Positions 24,968 through 34,256 of a stretch of DNA of 64,000 nucleotides are shown one piece after another (position 1 is the stretch's first letter; each line of letters begins with the position of its first letter). The stretch covers positions 24,320 to 88,319 of the forward strand of contig CAVYJK010000019.1 in NCBI GenBank assembly GCA_963768765.1, in the 5' to 3' direction. Under the pieces are notes generated by a model. The model saw nothing but the letters and a program-made list of their open reading frames with translations. It had not been told where the DNA came from and did not search any database. The translations under genes were made by a program, and so were the position numbers. Source of the stretch: DASWLF01 sp963768765 (GTDB lineage Bacteria > Desulfobacterota > Desulfobaccia > Desulfobaccales > 0-14-0-80-60-11).

Positions 24968-27388
24968 ATGGCGCAAATGCCTGCCGGTAAATCTCTCGCC
25001 GCGGTGGCCGTGGGGGTCATCCTCGCTGGTCTGGCCGGGTGCGCCCCGGCGCCGCTGCCGATGGGGAGAGTGGAGGTGCCGGCGCCGGAAACCCGCCCGG
25101 AGCCGCAGCCCGCGGCCCCCGAAATCGACGCCCGGCGCTTCGCCCGGATTGAGGCGGTGGCCCGGAAAGAGATCGCCGCCGGCCACCTCCCCGGGGCCGT
25201 GGTCCTGGTGGGCCATAACGGCAAGATCGTCTACCGCAAGGCCTTCGGTCTCCGCTGCCTGGAGCCCCGGCCCCAGCCCATGACCGTGGACACCGTCTTC
25301 GACCTCGCCTCCCTCACCAAGGTGGTGGCCACCACCACCGCCGTCATGCAGCTGGTCGATGGCGGCCTTCTCAGCCTGGACCATCCCGTGGCCGCCTATT
25401 GGCCGGAATTCGCCGCCAACGGCAAGGGGCGCATCACCCTGCGGCAGCTCCTGACCCACACCTCCGGTCTGCGGGCCGAAGTGAATCCCCGGGCCCGCTG
25501 GTCGGGTTACCAGGGGGCGCTGGCGGTCATTGCCGCGGATCGGCCGGTAAACCCTCCCGGCACCAAATTCCGTTACAGCGACGTCAATTTCATCGTGCTG
25601 GGTGAGGTGGTGCGCCGGGTCTCGGGCCAGCCGCTGGACGTTTACTGCGCCCAGAAGATCTTCGGGCCGCTGGGGATGCGCGACACCTCCTTTAAGCCGC
25701 GGGGCGCCCAGCAAGCCCGCATGGCGCCCTGCGACGTGCAAAACGGCAGCCTGCGCTGCGGCGAAGTGCAGGACCCCACCGCCTATCGCCTGGGCGGGGT
25801 GGCCGGTCATGCCGGGGTGTTCTCCACCGCCGACGATCTGGCCGTCTTGGCGCAGATGCTCATCGATGGCGGCGTCAGCCAGGGGCAGCGTACTTCTCAG
25901 TGCCGGCGGCGGTGGCGGCCATGACCAAGCCCCAGCGCCTCCCGGGAATTTCGGCGCTGCGGGGTCTGGGCTGGGATATCCGCTCGCCCTACAGCAAGGA
26001 CTTCAACGCCTCTTTCCCGGCCGGCTCTTTCGGGCACACCGGCTATACCGGAACGTCCCTGTGGATCGAACCGCGGTCTAAAACCTTCCTCATCATTCTC
26101 ACCAACCGGCTGCACCCCAATGGCAAAGGGCAGGTCAAGGCGCTCAGGGCCGGGATCGCGGCGGCCGTGGCCGCGGCCGTGCCCATGGGGCCGCCGGCCG
26201 GAGTCGCCGCCCTGGGCGGCGCCGGCCGCGACCCGGGCCACGGGCAGAGTGACGGACCCGACCGGGTGCGGCCGGGGATCGAGGTCCTGGCCGCCTCCGG
26301 TTTCGCCCCCCTGGTGGGGAAAAGGATCGGGGTGATCACCAATCACACCGGCATCGACGCCGCCGGGCGCTCGACGCTTAGCCGCTTGCTCCAGGCCCCC
26401 GGCGTCAAGGTGCGCGCCATCTTCAGCCCGGAGCACGGTTTGTTCGGCAATCTCGACGCCCAGGTCGACTCCGGCAGGGACCCGGCCACCGGGCTGCCCG
26501 TCTACAGCCTGTACGGCGCAGTCAAACGGCCCACGGCCCGGATGCTTCAGCGGGCTGGACGCCCTGGTCTACGACATCCAGGACGTGGGCGCCCGCTTCT
26601 ATACCTACATCACCACCATGGCCTACGCCATGGAGGCGGCGGCGGCCGCGGGTCTCGACTTCTATGTGCTGGACCGGCCCGACCCCGTCTCGGGAGCTAT
26701 CGTGCAGGGGCCGGTGCTGGACCCCGGTTTACGGTCCTTTATCGGTTACTTCCCGTTGCCGGTGCGCTACGGCATGACGGCCGGAGAGCTGGCCCAGCTC
26801 TTCAACCGGGAGAAGGCCCTGGGCGCCAGGTTGCACGTCGTCCGGATGGAGGGGTATCGGCGGGAGATGTGGTTCGACGACACCGGTTTGCCCTGGGTCA
26901 ATCCGTCGCCCAACCTGCGGTCGCTGACCCAGGCGATCCTCTACTCCGGGGTGGCCCTGGTGGAGTCCGCCAATGTGAGCGTGGGTCGCGGCACCGCCAC
27001 CCCCTTTGAAGTCGTGGGCGCTCCCTGGATTTCCGGCGATCGGCTGGCCCTTTATTTGAGCCGGCGGCAGATCGCCGGGGTCGCCTTCGAGCCCGTGGCC
27101 TTCGTGCCCCAGGACAGCCGCGGCCGCGGGCAGAGGTGCGAAGGGGTCCGTCTGCGCCTGGTGGATCGGGCCGCCCTGGATGGGCCGGCCCTGGGCATCG
27201 AGTTGGCGGCGGCGTTGTACCGTCTTTATCCGGGGAAGTTTCAGATCGACCGGACCCTGGGCATGATGGGCGCGCCTGAAGTCCTCCAGGCCATCAAGCA
27301 GGGTGATGATCCCCGGAACATTCGCCGCCGGTGGCAGCCCGGCTTGGATAACTTCCGCCGCCAGCGCGCCCGGTACCTCCTCTACTGA
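24968..27388 (+). CDS. Lipoprotein fusing an AmiE-like serine hydrolase to a NamZ-like exo-muramidase (two frameshifts)
   Basis: The signal ends in a lipobox (ILAGLAGC). Residues ~55-400 are a class-C beta-lactamase-like hydrolase: catalytic SLTK in DLASLTKVV, the Tyr of FRYSDVNF, and GHTGYTG as the third motif. A DUF1343/NamZ (GH171) domain follows: KRIGVITNHTG, FSPEHGLFG, VYDIQDVGARFYTY, PDPVSG and FDDTGLPWVNPSPNL. In Bacillus, separate AmiE (amidase) and NamZ (exo-N-acetylmuramidase) act together in muropeptide recycling, so the fusion suggests a two-step peptidoglycan-fragment degrader at the envelope. Frame breaks: one base missing at 25889-25890 and an extra C at 26545. Both domains are otherwise intact. 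Confidence 0.85.
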
Positions 27389-28077
27389 GACCGCGCCTGC
27401 TCCGCCTGGCGGCCGCCGGCTGGCGGCCTCCGTCGGCAACGGCTAGCCAGCAACCAGGCCACCCAGGTGAAGCTTAGGTCCGAAGGAAGCTCGGGGTGAT
27501 AGAATTCCTTGACTAATCGTTGGCTTAGGGACCACCCCAGCTTCAGGTAGCTCTCCAGTAAAAGGTTCTCCTGGTCGTCGCGGAACCCCGAGAGGATGAG
27601 GAGGCCCTGGGCAGCAGCCAGACGGTCAAGCTCCGGCGCCTTGTCCATCTGGACTTCCCAGGGAAGGTTGGCCACCACCAGGTCGAAGGGGACCTTAAGG
27701 CACTCGGTGGAACCCTGCACCACCATTAACGGACCGGCCAGACCATTTTCCCGGGCGTTCTCCCGGGTGATCCCCGCCGCCCCCCGCGCCATATCCACCC
27801 CCACCACCCAGGGGACCCCCAGGGCTGCGGCCGCCAGGCCCAGTACGCCGGTGCCGCAGCCCATATCCAACAGGCGGTTCACCCCTCCCACCGCCAGAGC
27901 CTGCCGGAGCAGGTCCAGACATAGGCGGGTGGTGGGATGGCCTGGAGGAAAGGCCTCGCCGCTCTTCACCAGCAGAACCTGTTCCGATTTCCCGGCCCCA
28001 TGAGGGTGCCACCGGGTACGGATCACCAGGTGGGGAGACAAACGGTAAAACCAACCTGACGGCTGCGGTTCTTCCAT
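27382..28077 (-). CDS. SAM-dependent methyltransferase, PrmA-like
   Basis: A class I methyltransferase of 231 residues. The SAM loop is LLDMGCGTGVLGLAAAALG, the acidic end of strand 2 VVGVDMA, and motif IV DLVVANLPW, where PrmA-like and N-methyltransferases have NxPW/NPPY. The fold and length resemble ribosomal protein L11 methyltransferase relatives, but the substrate is uncertain. ATG 28077 is chosen with AAGGAT about 9 bases upstream; the longer in-frame upstream stretch looks noncoding. Its 3' end overlaps the convergent NamZ-fusion gene by 7 bases. Confidence 0.8.
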   Translation of the reverse strand: MEEPQPSGWFYRLSPHLVIRTRWHPHGAGKSEQVLLVKSGEAFPPGHPTTRLCLDLLRQALAVGGVNRLLDMGCGTGVLGLAAAALGVPWVVGVDMARGAAGITRENARENGLAGPLMVVQGSTECLKVPFDLVVANLPWEVQMDKAPELDRLAAAQGLLILSGFRDDQENLLLESYLKLGWSLSQRLVKEFYHPELPSDLSFTWVAWLLASRCRRRPPAGGRQAEQARSQ

Positions 28078-28118
28078 AACCAGGCAATCCTTGATAGAAA
28101 ACTCCCGGCTCCGGCCTG

Positions 28119-29585
28119 TCAGGCGTTGACGTCCTGCCACCGCCTGGCAAAGCGATTGAAGACAAATAAGGCCAGGGCGGCCAGGATGCCCGCGATGGCA
28201 AAGGGGGTCCAGACGCGGCTGGGATCGTACATGTCCCACAAGAGCCGAGTCGTCTGCGCCGGGGTCTGGCCCAGCATCTGGGTCAAGGTGGCGAAGGCAT
28301 GGGAGCGGTCCGGAAGCTCAGGCACCTTCAGGACTTCGGATAGGTACCGCAGGGCCAGTCCGGCCTTTTCTCCGGCGCGTTGATAGATTTGCCCGCCGAC
28401 CAAAGACCCGTAGCCCCAACCGATGGCCAGGGGGATGTTGGCATAGCCCATGTAGAGCGCCTTCTGGTCCGCAGGCGCAATCACGCCCAGGTACTCGTTC
28501 ATCTTGGGTGAGCACATCATCTCCCCGACGGAGAAGCAGGCGATGCCGGCCAGGCAGGTGTAAATGGACATGCTGGCGCCGGCGGCATAAACCCCCAGGC
28601 TGGCGATGACAAAGCCGATAAACATGGAGGTGAGCCGCCTCATCCTCCGGTTGACATACCAGGATAGCGGCGCCACAAACAGAATGATGAGAAAGGGGTT
28701 GAGATTGATCACCCACTCCTGGGCGATCTGGGGGCCTCGGGACAGATTGCGGGAAAGCATAAACTCCGGCAGATGTTGTGCTACCGAGGAACTGTCGACC
28801 CAGTCTACGATGAAATTGGGCAGCATGTCCCAAAGCTGCATCAGCACCGCCCAAAATACCGAAGCGATGAGAATGAAGGCGAGAAGCCGAGCGTTGAGGA
28901 TTTGCCGGGCCGTGGTGACCACCACCTGCCAGACATTGGTGGATTTGTCGGCCCCTGAATCAACTCTACGGTAGGTGAGAAGCCACAACAGATTCAGGCT
29001 GACCAGCGCGGCACAGCCGTAGAAGACCATGGGCCAGGAGAACCCGTACAGAAAATGCGCCAGCGGGGGGCCCAGGAAACCGCCGATGTTGACCACCATG
29101 TAGAAAAAACCCCAGCCCACTCCGGAGGTCTTCTCCGTCAGCGTCTTGACAAAGGTCCCCTGGATGGGCGGCTTGAAGACCGCGGTTCCCGCGGCCAGCA
29201 CCAGGCAGCCGGTAAAGAACGGCCAAAACGCCCGCTGGCTGGCCATCATGACGTACCCCAGCGCTTTTAACAAGACCGCGATCACGACCTGCCTCTTGTA
29301 CCCGTAGCGGTCGGCGAATCCCCCGGTAAACACCGGCAAGGCAGACTGCACCAGGGCCCACCACATGAAGATGAACCCCTTGTCGGCCTGGCTGAAGTGG
29401 AGTCCGCCCATCTCATCGGCCTGGGCGATATAGATGGGGATGACGACCCGCACGCCATAGTAGGCCAGCCGTTCGATCATCTCCATGACGTTGGCGGCCC
29501 AGAAAGGCCACGTCAGGCCTTTGGTCTGCTGCCAGAACGACGACTTCTGCGGTTGGCCCATGGGGGTCGTTTCTGTGGCAGCCAT
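28119..29585 (-). CDS. MFS transporter, POT/PTR-like
   Basis: A membrane protein of about 488 residues with 12 or more hydrophobic segments. The MFS loop motif GGFADRYGYKRQV lies after helix 2, and MEMIERLAYYGVRVVIPIY resembles the ExxERFxYYG motif of proton-dependent oligopeptide transporters; GGFLGPPLAHFLYG is also family-like. Likely a proton-coupled peptide or solute importer in the inner membrane; substrate unknown. ATG 29585 follows AAGGGGA; ATG 29597 in the same frame is possible. It may be co-transcribed with the downstream methyltransferase (41-base gap). Confidence 0.82.
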   Translation of the reverse strand: MAATETTPMGQPQKSSFWQQTKGLTWPFWAANVMEMIERLAYYGVRVVIPIYIAQADEMGGLHFSQADKGFIFMWWALVQSALPVFTGGFADRYGYKRQVVIAVLLKALGYVMMASQRAFWPFFTGCLVLAAGTAVFKPPIQGTFVKTLTEKTSGVGWGFFYMVVNIGGFLGPPLAHFLYGFSWPMVFYGCAALVSLNLLWLLTYRRVDSGADKSTNVWQVVVTTARQILNARLLAFILIASVFWAVLMQLWDMLPNFIVDWVDSSSVAQHLPEFMLSRNLSRGPQIAQEWVINLNPFLIILFVAPLSWYVNRRMRRLTSMFIGFVIASLGVYAAGASMSIYTCLAGIACFSVGEMMCSPKMNEYLGVIAPADQKALYMGYANIPLAIGWGYGSLVGGQIYQRAGEKAGLALRYLSEVLKVPELPDRSHAFATLTQMLGQTPAQTTRLLWDMYDPSRVWTPFAIAGILAALALFVFNRFARRWQDVNA

Positions 29586-29886
29586 CTCCGGTCTCATCCC
29601 CTTAAAGCGTGAAGCGCTGGCATCTTTTTCGCCGTAGGGCGAGTATAATAGAATGAAACGATTCTGGGTAGACCGGAAACGCTGGCAGGACCGGACAGCA
29701 AAACTTTCTCCCCTCGGTCAAAGGCGTGGCAGATTACTTAACGATATAGTAAAATTAAGAAAAACACGGTGATTATTGGCGCGGGACCGGGTCGCCGGCG
29801 GCGTGGCTTCCGGGCCGGGGCCGAGCCCGATTTTGATGGGCCTGCTAAGCTTGCCAGAGCTTGCTTTCAAGAAAGGGAGAGGTCTG

Positions 29887-29946
29887 ATGAGTCGTTTCTT
29901 CGGGCGGATATCTGTATGGGACAGTTGGAAGGCGACAGCCGCATGA
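29887..29946 (+). CDS. 19-residue leader ORF overlapping the HNH gene
   Basis: AAAGGGAGAGG precedes ATG 29887, which opens a short ORF (MSRFFGRISVWDSWKATAA). Its stop overlaps the HNH start in an ATGA junction at 29943-29946, suggesting translational coupling. No similarity recognised. It could instead mark a small frameshift in the HNH gene's 5' end. Confidence 0.35.
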   Translation: MSRFFGRISVWDSWKATAA

Positions 29947-30179
29947 AACCCCCGGCCAACAATTACCGGGAGCGCTCCCTGAAGATCCACGGGATGATTT
30001 GCGCCAAGTGCGGCCGAGAATTCACCCACAGAAACCGGCAACTGTTAACGGTGCACCACAAGGATGGGAATCCCCAGAATAATCCTACGGATGGCTCCAA
30101 CTGGGAGAATCTCTGCGTCTACTGCCACGAAGACGAGCATAGCCGGAAACTTCTGGGTGATTATCTCAGCGAGGAATAA
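29943..30179 (+). CDS. yajD: HNH nuclease, YajD-like
   Basis: A 78-residue HNH-fold protein. CAKCGREF and LCVYCHEDEH form the zinc-binding CxxC pairs, and LTVHHKDGNPQNN is the HNH core with its catalytic His. It matches the short YajD family in length and motifs, a stand-alone cytoplasmic HNH protein of unclear role. ATG 29943 has no own ribosome site but overlaps the stop of a short upstream ORF that has one. No phage genes adjoin it. Confidence 0.8.
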   Translation: MKPPANNYRERSLKIHGMICAKCGREFTHRNRQLLTVHHKDGNPQNNPTDGSNWENLCVYCHEDEHSRKLLGDYLSEE

Positions 30180-30249
30180 GGGAATCTCATTTAATGCAAT
30201 CATTCCCCAGTCTTATTCGGAAAAGGAATCGCCCAGTACCCTACTAAAC

Positions 30250-30449
30250 CTAGTGGTCTGTTTCATAATTAAGGTAACATCGGAAAAGCGGTTTTTTTAC
30301 CCCCCTTTCCTAAAGGGGGGTCAGGGGGGATTTTTATAAGCACTTGAAATCCCCCTAAATCCCCCTTTTTCAAAGGGGGACTTAACCCTGCCAAGTCCAG
30401 CGCTCCGGATCTGAATTTATGTCCAGCTAATTATGAAACAGTCCACTAG
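30250..30449. mobile_element. MITE-like element, copy 1
   Basis: A 200-bp element bounded by 22-base terminal inverted repeats, CTAGTGGTCTGTTTCATAAT... and its complement with one mismatch. It has no ORF. The interior holds two G/C hairpins (CCCCCCTTTCCTAAAGGGGG and CCCCCTTTTTTCAAAGGGGG). Diverged copies are at 41879-42069 and, inverted, at 46620-46816. No transposase in the window. The outermost CTAG may be or include the target. Confidence 0.8.
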
Positions 30450-30515
30450 CGACTAAAGAAATCTCTTCTTTCTACCCACTCGGTGCTGCTCACTTCCCGC
30501 CCCTTTCTTGCTTCT

Positions 30516-30553
30516 GCCCCCTCCCCCTTGAGGGGGGAGGGCTGGGGTGGCGG
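30516..30553. repeat. CCTCCCCCTTGAGGGG repeat, half-copy
   Basis: CCCCTCCCCCTTGAGGGGGG plus AGGGCTGGGGTGGCGG, next to the MITE-like element. It lies 20 bases past the stop of the NahK-like gene; 30180-30573 holds no gene. Confidence 0.7.
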
Positions 30554-30573
30554 CAGGGAAAGGCTCTGGCCGT

Positions 30574-31698
30574 TCATCTCAGGTCCCGGATGAAAGCGCC
30601 AATGGCTGCTGCCTGGGATTCGATGCTCTCGGTCAGTTTGAATTGGACCAGGGCCCGGGCCAGATTGTGGTCCCGGTGCCTGACCTTGAAGTAGACGTTG
30701 CCCTCCAGATAGTCGGTGAAAAATCTGAGTCCCAGCTCGAAGGCGAGGAGGCGGACGGCGTCGTACAGAAAGGCATAGTCGTTCCCGGTGAGGAAGTCTC
30801 TGGCCAGGGAGAGATAGCCTTGAAGGATGGCCCGGCACAGTTCGGGTTCGAAGCGCACCGCCTCCCAGTGCTCGGTTTCTTCTCCCAGGGGGTTGCAGCC
30901 CGAGCGCAGGCAGTCGCCGATGTCATAATGCACCAGGCCGGGCTTGACGGTGTCCAGGTCCACCAGGCCGACGGCCCGCCCGGTGGCGGTGTCCAGCATG
31001 ACGTTGTTGACCTTGGGATCGCCGTGAATGGGCTTGAGACTGAGCCTGCCTTGCGCCCTGGCCTTCTCCAGGACCGGGGCCCAGGCCCGGCGCTCCCGCA
31101 CCAACCGTAAGCCGTAATTCACTTCGGGGGATTCCCTGGCGCCGCTTCTCGCCAGGACCTCGTCATAGTGCGCCAGGTAGCCCGGCGTCACGTGAAACCC
31201 CGGCAGGGTGTCGGCCAGTCTGGCGGCGGGCAGGTCGCTCAGGAGGTGGTGGAACCTGCCCAGGGCATAGCCCACTTCCCTGGCGTGCTCCAGATCCTTG
31301 ATGGTGTCAAAGGTCTGCGCCGCCTCAATAAAGCTGAGGGCCCGCCAGAACGACCCGCCGGGGTCAATAAAGTGGTCCCGGCCGTCCCGGTCGGGCAGCG
31401 CCCGGGGCAGCTCCCAGCGGCGGCCGGGGCTGAGGGGGGCGCGCCAAAGACGCCGGCGCACGTGGTCACTCACGGTGCTGAGGTTCCCCATGATCAGTTC
31501 CGGCCGGGGAAATACCCGCAGGTTGAGGCGTTGCAGGATAAAGTGCTGTTCTCCGGGGAATTCCAGGGGTAAGGTAGGGTGGGCACTGCGCACCGTTACC
31601 AGGAAGGTGTCATTGACATTGCCGTTGCCATATTCCCGGACGTCCAGGACCCGGCCCGGGGATGCGAATTGCTCGGCCGCGGCAAGAAGATGGTCCAA
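30574..31698 (-). CDS. APH-family sugar kinase, NahK-like
   Basis: A phosphotransferase of the aminoglycoside/choline kinase fold, about 375 residues. The N-terminal lobe starts VREYGNGNVNDTFLVTV with FILQRLNLRVFP, similar to N-acetylhexosamine 1-kinase (NahK). The catalytic loop is IHGDPKVNNVML and the metal-binding motif VGLVDLDTVKPG. Such kinases make amino-sugar 1-phosphates. TTG 31698 with AGAGG 8 bases upstream is the likely start; the longer upstream frame covers hairpin-like intergenic DNA. It follows the AmgK-like and MurU-like genes on the same strand, supporting a role in sugar salvage. Confidence 0.78.
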   Translation of the reverse strand: MDHLLAAAEQFASPGRVLDVREYGNGNVNDTFLVTVRSAHPTLPLEFPGEQHFILQRLNLRVFPRPELIMGNLSTVSDHVRRRLWRAPLSPGRRWELPRALPDRDGRDHFIDPGGSFWRALSFIEAAQTFDTIKDLEHAREVGYALGRFHHLLSDLPAARLADTLPGFHVTPGYLAHYDEVLARSGARESPEVNYGLRLVRERRAWAPVLEKARAQGRLSLKPIHGDPKVNNVMLDTATGRAVGLVDLDTVKPGLVHYDIGDCLRSGCNPLGEETEHWEAVRFEPELCRAILQGYLSLARDFLTGNDYAFLYDAVRLLAFELGLRFFTDYLEGNVYFKVRHRDHNLARALVQFKLTESIESQAAAIGAFIRDLR

Positions 31699-31881
31699 GG
31701 TTTGGCCTCTGATCTGAAACCCATTCGCTTTCCAGCGAAGAATAATTTTTCTGTAGGCGGCGGACCCAGGTGTCCGCCCTGACCTTCGGACCAACCCACA
31801 GTTGCGCCCCTGCAGGCCCCATAACCTGAGGATTAACCCATTCCCACCCTACCTTTGGTGGCCTGCGCCAATCCTTAGTCT

Positions 31882-31907
31882 TGCCTGACTGCTGACTGCT
31901 GACCGCT
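31882..31907. repeat. Heptamer array 3' of the AmgK-like gene
   Basis: TGCC TGACTGC TGACTGC TGACCGC T: heptanucleotide periodicity, 7 bases beyond the stop codon at 31914. Confidence 0.7.
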
Positions 31908-31913
31908 ATTCTC

Positions 31914-32915
31914 TCACCTAAGCTCCGCCACCAGCCGGGAAAGCAGGGGAAATTTCCCCGGCCGCTCCGTCAGCCGGCGGCTGAGGCCTGTCAGGGCCGC
32001 AGGGATATAACGGGCGAAATAGTCCTTGCCCTTGACCCGGGTAAGGTAGCCGAAGGCCCCCAGGATCTGCAGGTTGCGGCACAGGGCCAGGTGGTAGTAC
32101 TGCTCCCGGAAGGCCGTCTGGTCCACGTCTATCAGGTTCTGGAGTCGTTCCAGGTAGTAGTCCAGAAACTCCGCCTGGACAGCCGGGCTCAGGTTGACGT
32201 AGGGGTCGATGAGCAGCGCCGCCACGTCATAGCCCAGGGGTCCCAGCCGCCCCCCCTGAAAATCGATGACCCGCAGGCGGCCGTCCTTGATGAAGAGGTT
32301 GCGGGACTGAAAGTCCCGGTGCAGAAAATAGTTGGGCGTCGCCGGCAGCGCCCCGGTGAGGAGCCGCTCCAGGTCCGGGGCCAGGTCCTCCAGGGTGACC
32401 TTGAGCTTCAGGTACCCCTGTAAGAACGCCCTGACAAAATAACCGCACTCCCGCTCCCACAAAAAGGGCCGGTGCACCACGGGGGTATCGAAACACCAGG
32501 CGGGGTCGAAGCCTTCCCGGCCTTTGACCTGCATGGCCGCCAGCACCTCCAGGGCCTGGCGGTACCAATGGCGCACCAGGCCTTCCGGGGGTGACCGTTT
32601 GACGGCCGCTTCCAGGCTGACGTCCCCCAGGTCCTCCAGCAGCATCCAGAACTCTTGCCGGCAGTAGGTGTAAATCTCCGGCACCGGCGCCCCTTGCGCC
32701 CGCAGGTGGCGGCCCACCAGGTAGTAGGAGTCGTTTTCATTGACCTCCCCGCCGGGCGGGTGCGGGTGAAACAGCAGGATCACGGTGGGCGAGCCCAGCA
32801 ACCGGAAGAAGCGGCGGTCGGAGCCGTCCCCGGCCAGGGGCTGGGCCCCGTCCAGGGTGGCGCCCCTTTCGGCCACCGCGGCCTCAAGGCGCAGGGTTTT
32901 AAAGACGTCGGGCAT
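31914..32915 (-). CDS. amgK: AmgK-like sugar kinase (COG3178)
   Basis: A 333-residue phosphotransferase of the AmgK type, which phosphorylates N-acetylmuramate/N-acetylglucosamine at C1. Signs: LAGDGSDRRFFRL at the N-lobe, WMLLEDLGDVSLE hinge, FLHRDFQSRNLFI catalytic loop, and RVIDFQGGRLGPLGYDVAALLIDPY, the hallmark of COG3178. In Pseudomonas, amgK is next to murU; here the MurU-like gene lies just upstream with one small gene between. ATG 32915 follows AGGG; a TTG at 32924 is the alternative. Together they could route MurNAc to UDP-MurNAc (inference). Confidence 0.85.
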   Translation of the reverse strand: MPDVFKTLRLEAAVAERGATLDGAQPLAGDGSDRRFFRLLGSPTVILLFHPHPPGGEVNENDSYYLVGRHLRAQGAPVPEIYTYCRQEFWMLLEDLGDVSLEAAVKRSPPEGLVRHWYRQALEVLAAMQVKGREGFDPAWCFDTPVVHRPFLWERECGYFVRAFLQGYLKLKVTLEDLAPDLERLLTGALPATPNYFLHRDFQSRNLFIKDGRLRVIDFQGGRLGPLGYDVAALLIDPYVNLSPAVQAEFLDYYLERLQNLIDVDQTAFREQYYHLALCRNLQILGAFGYLTRVKGKDYFARYIPAALTGLSRRLTERPGKFPLLSRLVAELR

Positions 32916-32926
32916 GGGACCCAACC

Positions 32927-33217
32927 CTAGGGAGTCTCATAATCCACCACCACGGCCGACTGCCGCACTCCCTGCATGTACTTGAGCACCTCAAGGTGCG
33001 CCGGGTGCACCTGGTAGGCCTGCAAGTCTTCCAGGGAACCGAACCTGGCCACCAGGGCCAGGTCGTAGGACCGGTCCGAGTGAATCACGTCCACCCCTAC
33101 CTCCAGGTGGCGCAACTCCGGAACCCGGCCCGCCATCCCGGCCAGGACCCTTTTAGCTTCCTCCGCCCTCTCGGGGGTGCACTGCAGCAGTTTGAACAGC
33201 ACGATGTGGGTGATCAT
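32927..33217 (-). CDS. Dabb-family stress-responsive alpha/beta barrel protein
   Basis: A 96-residue protein with the Dabb signature: MITHIVLFKLL at the start, LRHLEVGVDVIHSDRSYDLALVARF-like strand pattern (about residues 35-60), then DLQAYQVHPAHLEVLKYM. Dabb proteins form dimeric ferredoxin-like barrels; the function is usually unknown. AAAGGAAA precedes the ATG. It lies 12 bases upstream of amgK and 68 downstream of the MurU-like gene, so probably in that operon. Confidence 0.87.
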   Translation of the reverse strand: MITHIVLFKLLQCTPERAEEAKRVLAGMAGRVPELRHLEVGVDVIHSDRSYDLALVARFGSLEDLQAYQVHPAHLEVLKYMQGVRQSAVVVDYETP

Positions 33218-33285
33218 TGGTTTCCTTTCCCTCTGGGTCTTTTTGAGGCCGGGCCATCATGCCCCCGCTGGCCCCACTGAAGCCC

Positions 33286-34242
33286 TTACACCAGCATCCG
33301 GCCCCGGGCCGAACGGCTTACCCGCACGCCGGCGGCCACGATGCAATCTTCCAGGCTAACCCCCGGAGCGAGGTCAGCCCTTTCCCAAACCACGGTATTT
33401 TTCAAAGAGGCCCGCGCCCCCACCTTCACCCCGGCGCCCAGGCAAACCCCGCCCCGGAACCGGACTCCCTGGGCGATCTCGGCGCCGGGACCGATAAAAG
33501 GATCGGCGAGACCGGGAAAAAACCGGGCCAATCCGGGGGCGGCGCCGTTCAGCAGCCGCCGGTGCAGGGCCAGGTACGCCTCCGGGGTGCCCAGGTCCTG
33601 CCAGAAATGGCCCGACACCACCAGCGCCTGCACCTTCTCCCCCGCGGCCATCGCCTCCCGCCAGGCGGCCACCAGATCGTATTCCTGACCCCCGGGGGGG
33701 AGATATTTCAGCATCATCGGGCTCACCACCTGAACCCCGGTGTAGGCCAGGGGCGGGCCGGCCGGGGCCTCGGGGGGCGCGCCGATGCTCACCACCGCCT
33801 CGCCCGCGGTCCAGACCTTGTTGTAGGGCGGACAATCGTGGAGCACCAGGGTGGTTATGGCCCCTGGCCGGTGGACCCGGTAGACGGCCGCCAGATCCAG
33901 GTCCGTCAGCACATCGCCGTTCACCGCCAGAAAGGGCTCCCCCTCCCCTGCCCCGAGCCTCTCCCCCAACTTCTGCAAACCCCCGCCGGTGCCCAGCAAC
34001 TCCGGTTCGTGGCTGATGCTCAGGTTCATCCCCGGGGGTCTCTGCTCTTCCAGAAACTGCTGCACCAGGCCCGACAGGTGATGGGTGTTCACCGCCACCC
34101 GGGTAAAACCTCCCTCCTCCAGCCGGGCCAACCATACCCCCAACAAGGGCCGGTTCAACACCGGCATCAGGGGCTTGGGGACCCGCTCCGTCAGGGGCCT
34201 GAGCCTGATCCCCAACCCCGCCGCCAGGATGGCCGCTTTCAT
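33286..34242 (-). CDS. NDP-sugar nucleotidyltransferase, MurU-like with hexapeptide C-terminus
   Basis: A 318-residue nucleotidyltransferase: AAILAAGLGIRLRPLTERVPK is the NTP-binding start, GTGGGL and FLAVNGDVLTDLDL are sugar- and metal-binding motifs. MurU itself lacks the left-handed beta-helix tail seen here (GPGAEIAQGVRF, LGAGVKVGARASLKN), so it could also be a GDP-mannose- or heptose-type pyrophosphorylase. Operon with an AmgK-like kinase favours a sugar-1-phosphate salvage step. GGGG lies 8 bases before ATG 34242. It is the first gene of the minus-strand set 34242 to 30574. Confidence 0.8.
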   Translation of the reverse strand: MKAAILAAGLGIRLRPLTERVPKPLMPVLNRPLLGVWLARLEEGGFTRVAVNTHHLSGLVQQFLEEQRPPGMNLSISHEPELLGTGGGLQKLGERLGAGEGEPFLAVNGDVLTDLDLAAVYRVHRPGAITTLVLHDCPPYNKVWTAGEAVVSIGAPPEAPAGPPLAYTGVQVVSPMMLKYLPPGGQEYDLVAAWREAMAAGEKVQALVVSGHFWQDLGTPEAYLALHRRLLNGAAPGLARFFPGLADPFIGPGAEIAQGVRFRGGVCLGAGVKVGARASLKNTVVWERADLAPGVSLEDCIVAAGVRVSRSARGRMLV

Positions 34243-34256
34243 TGGTTAGACCCCGT

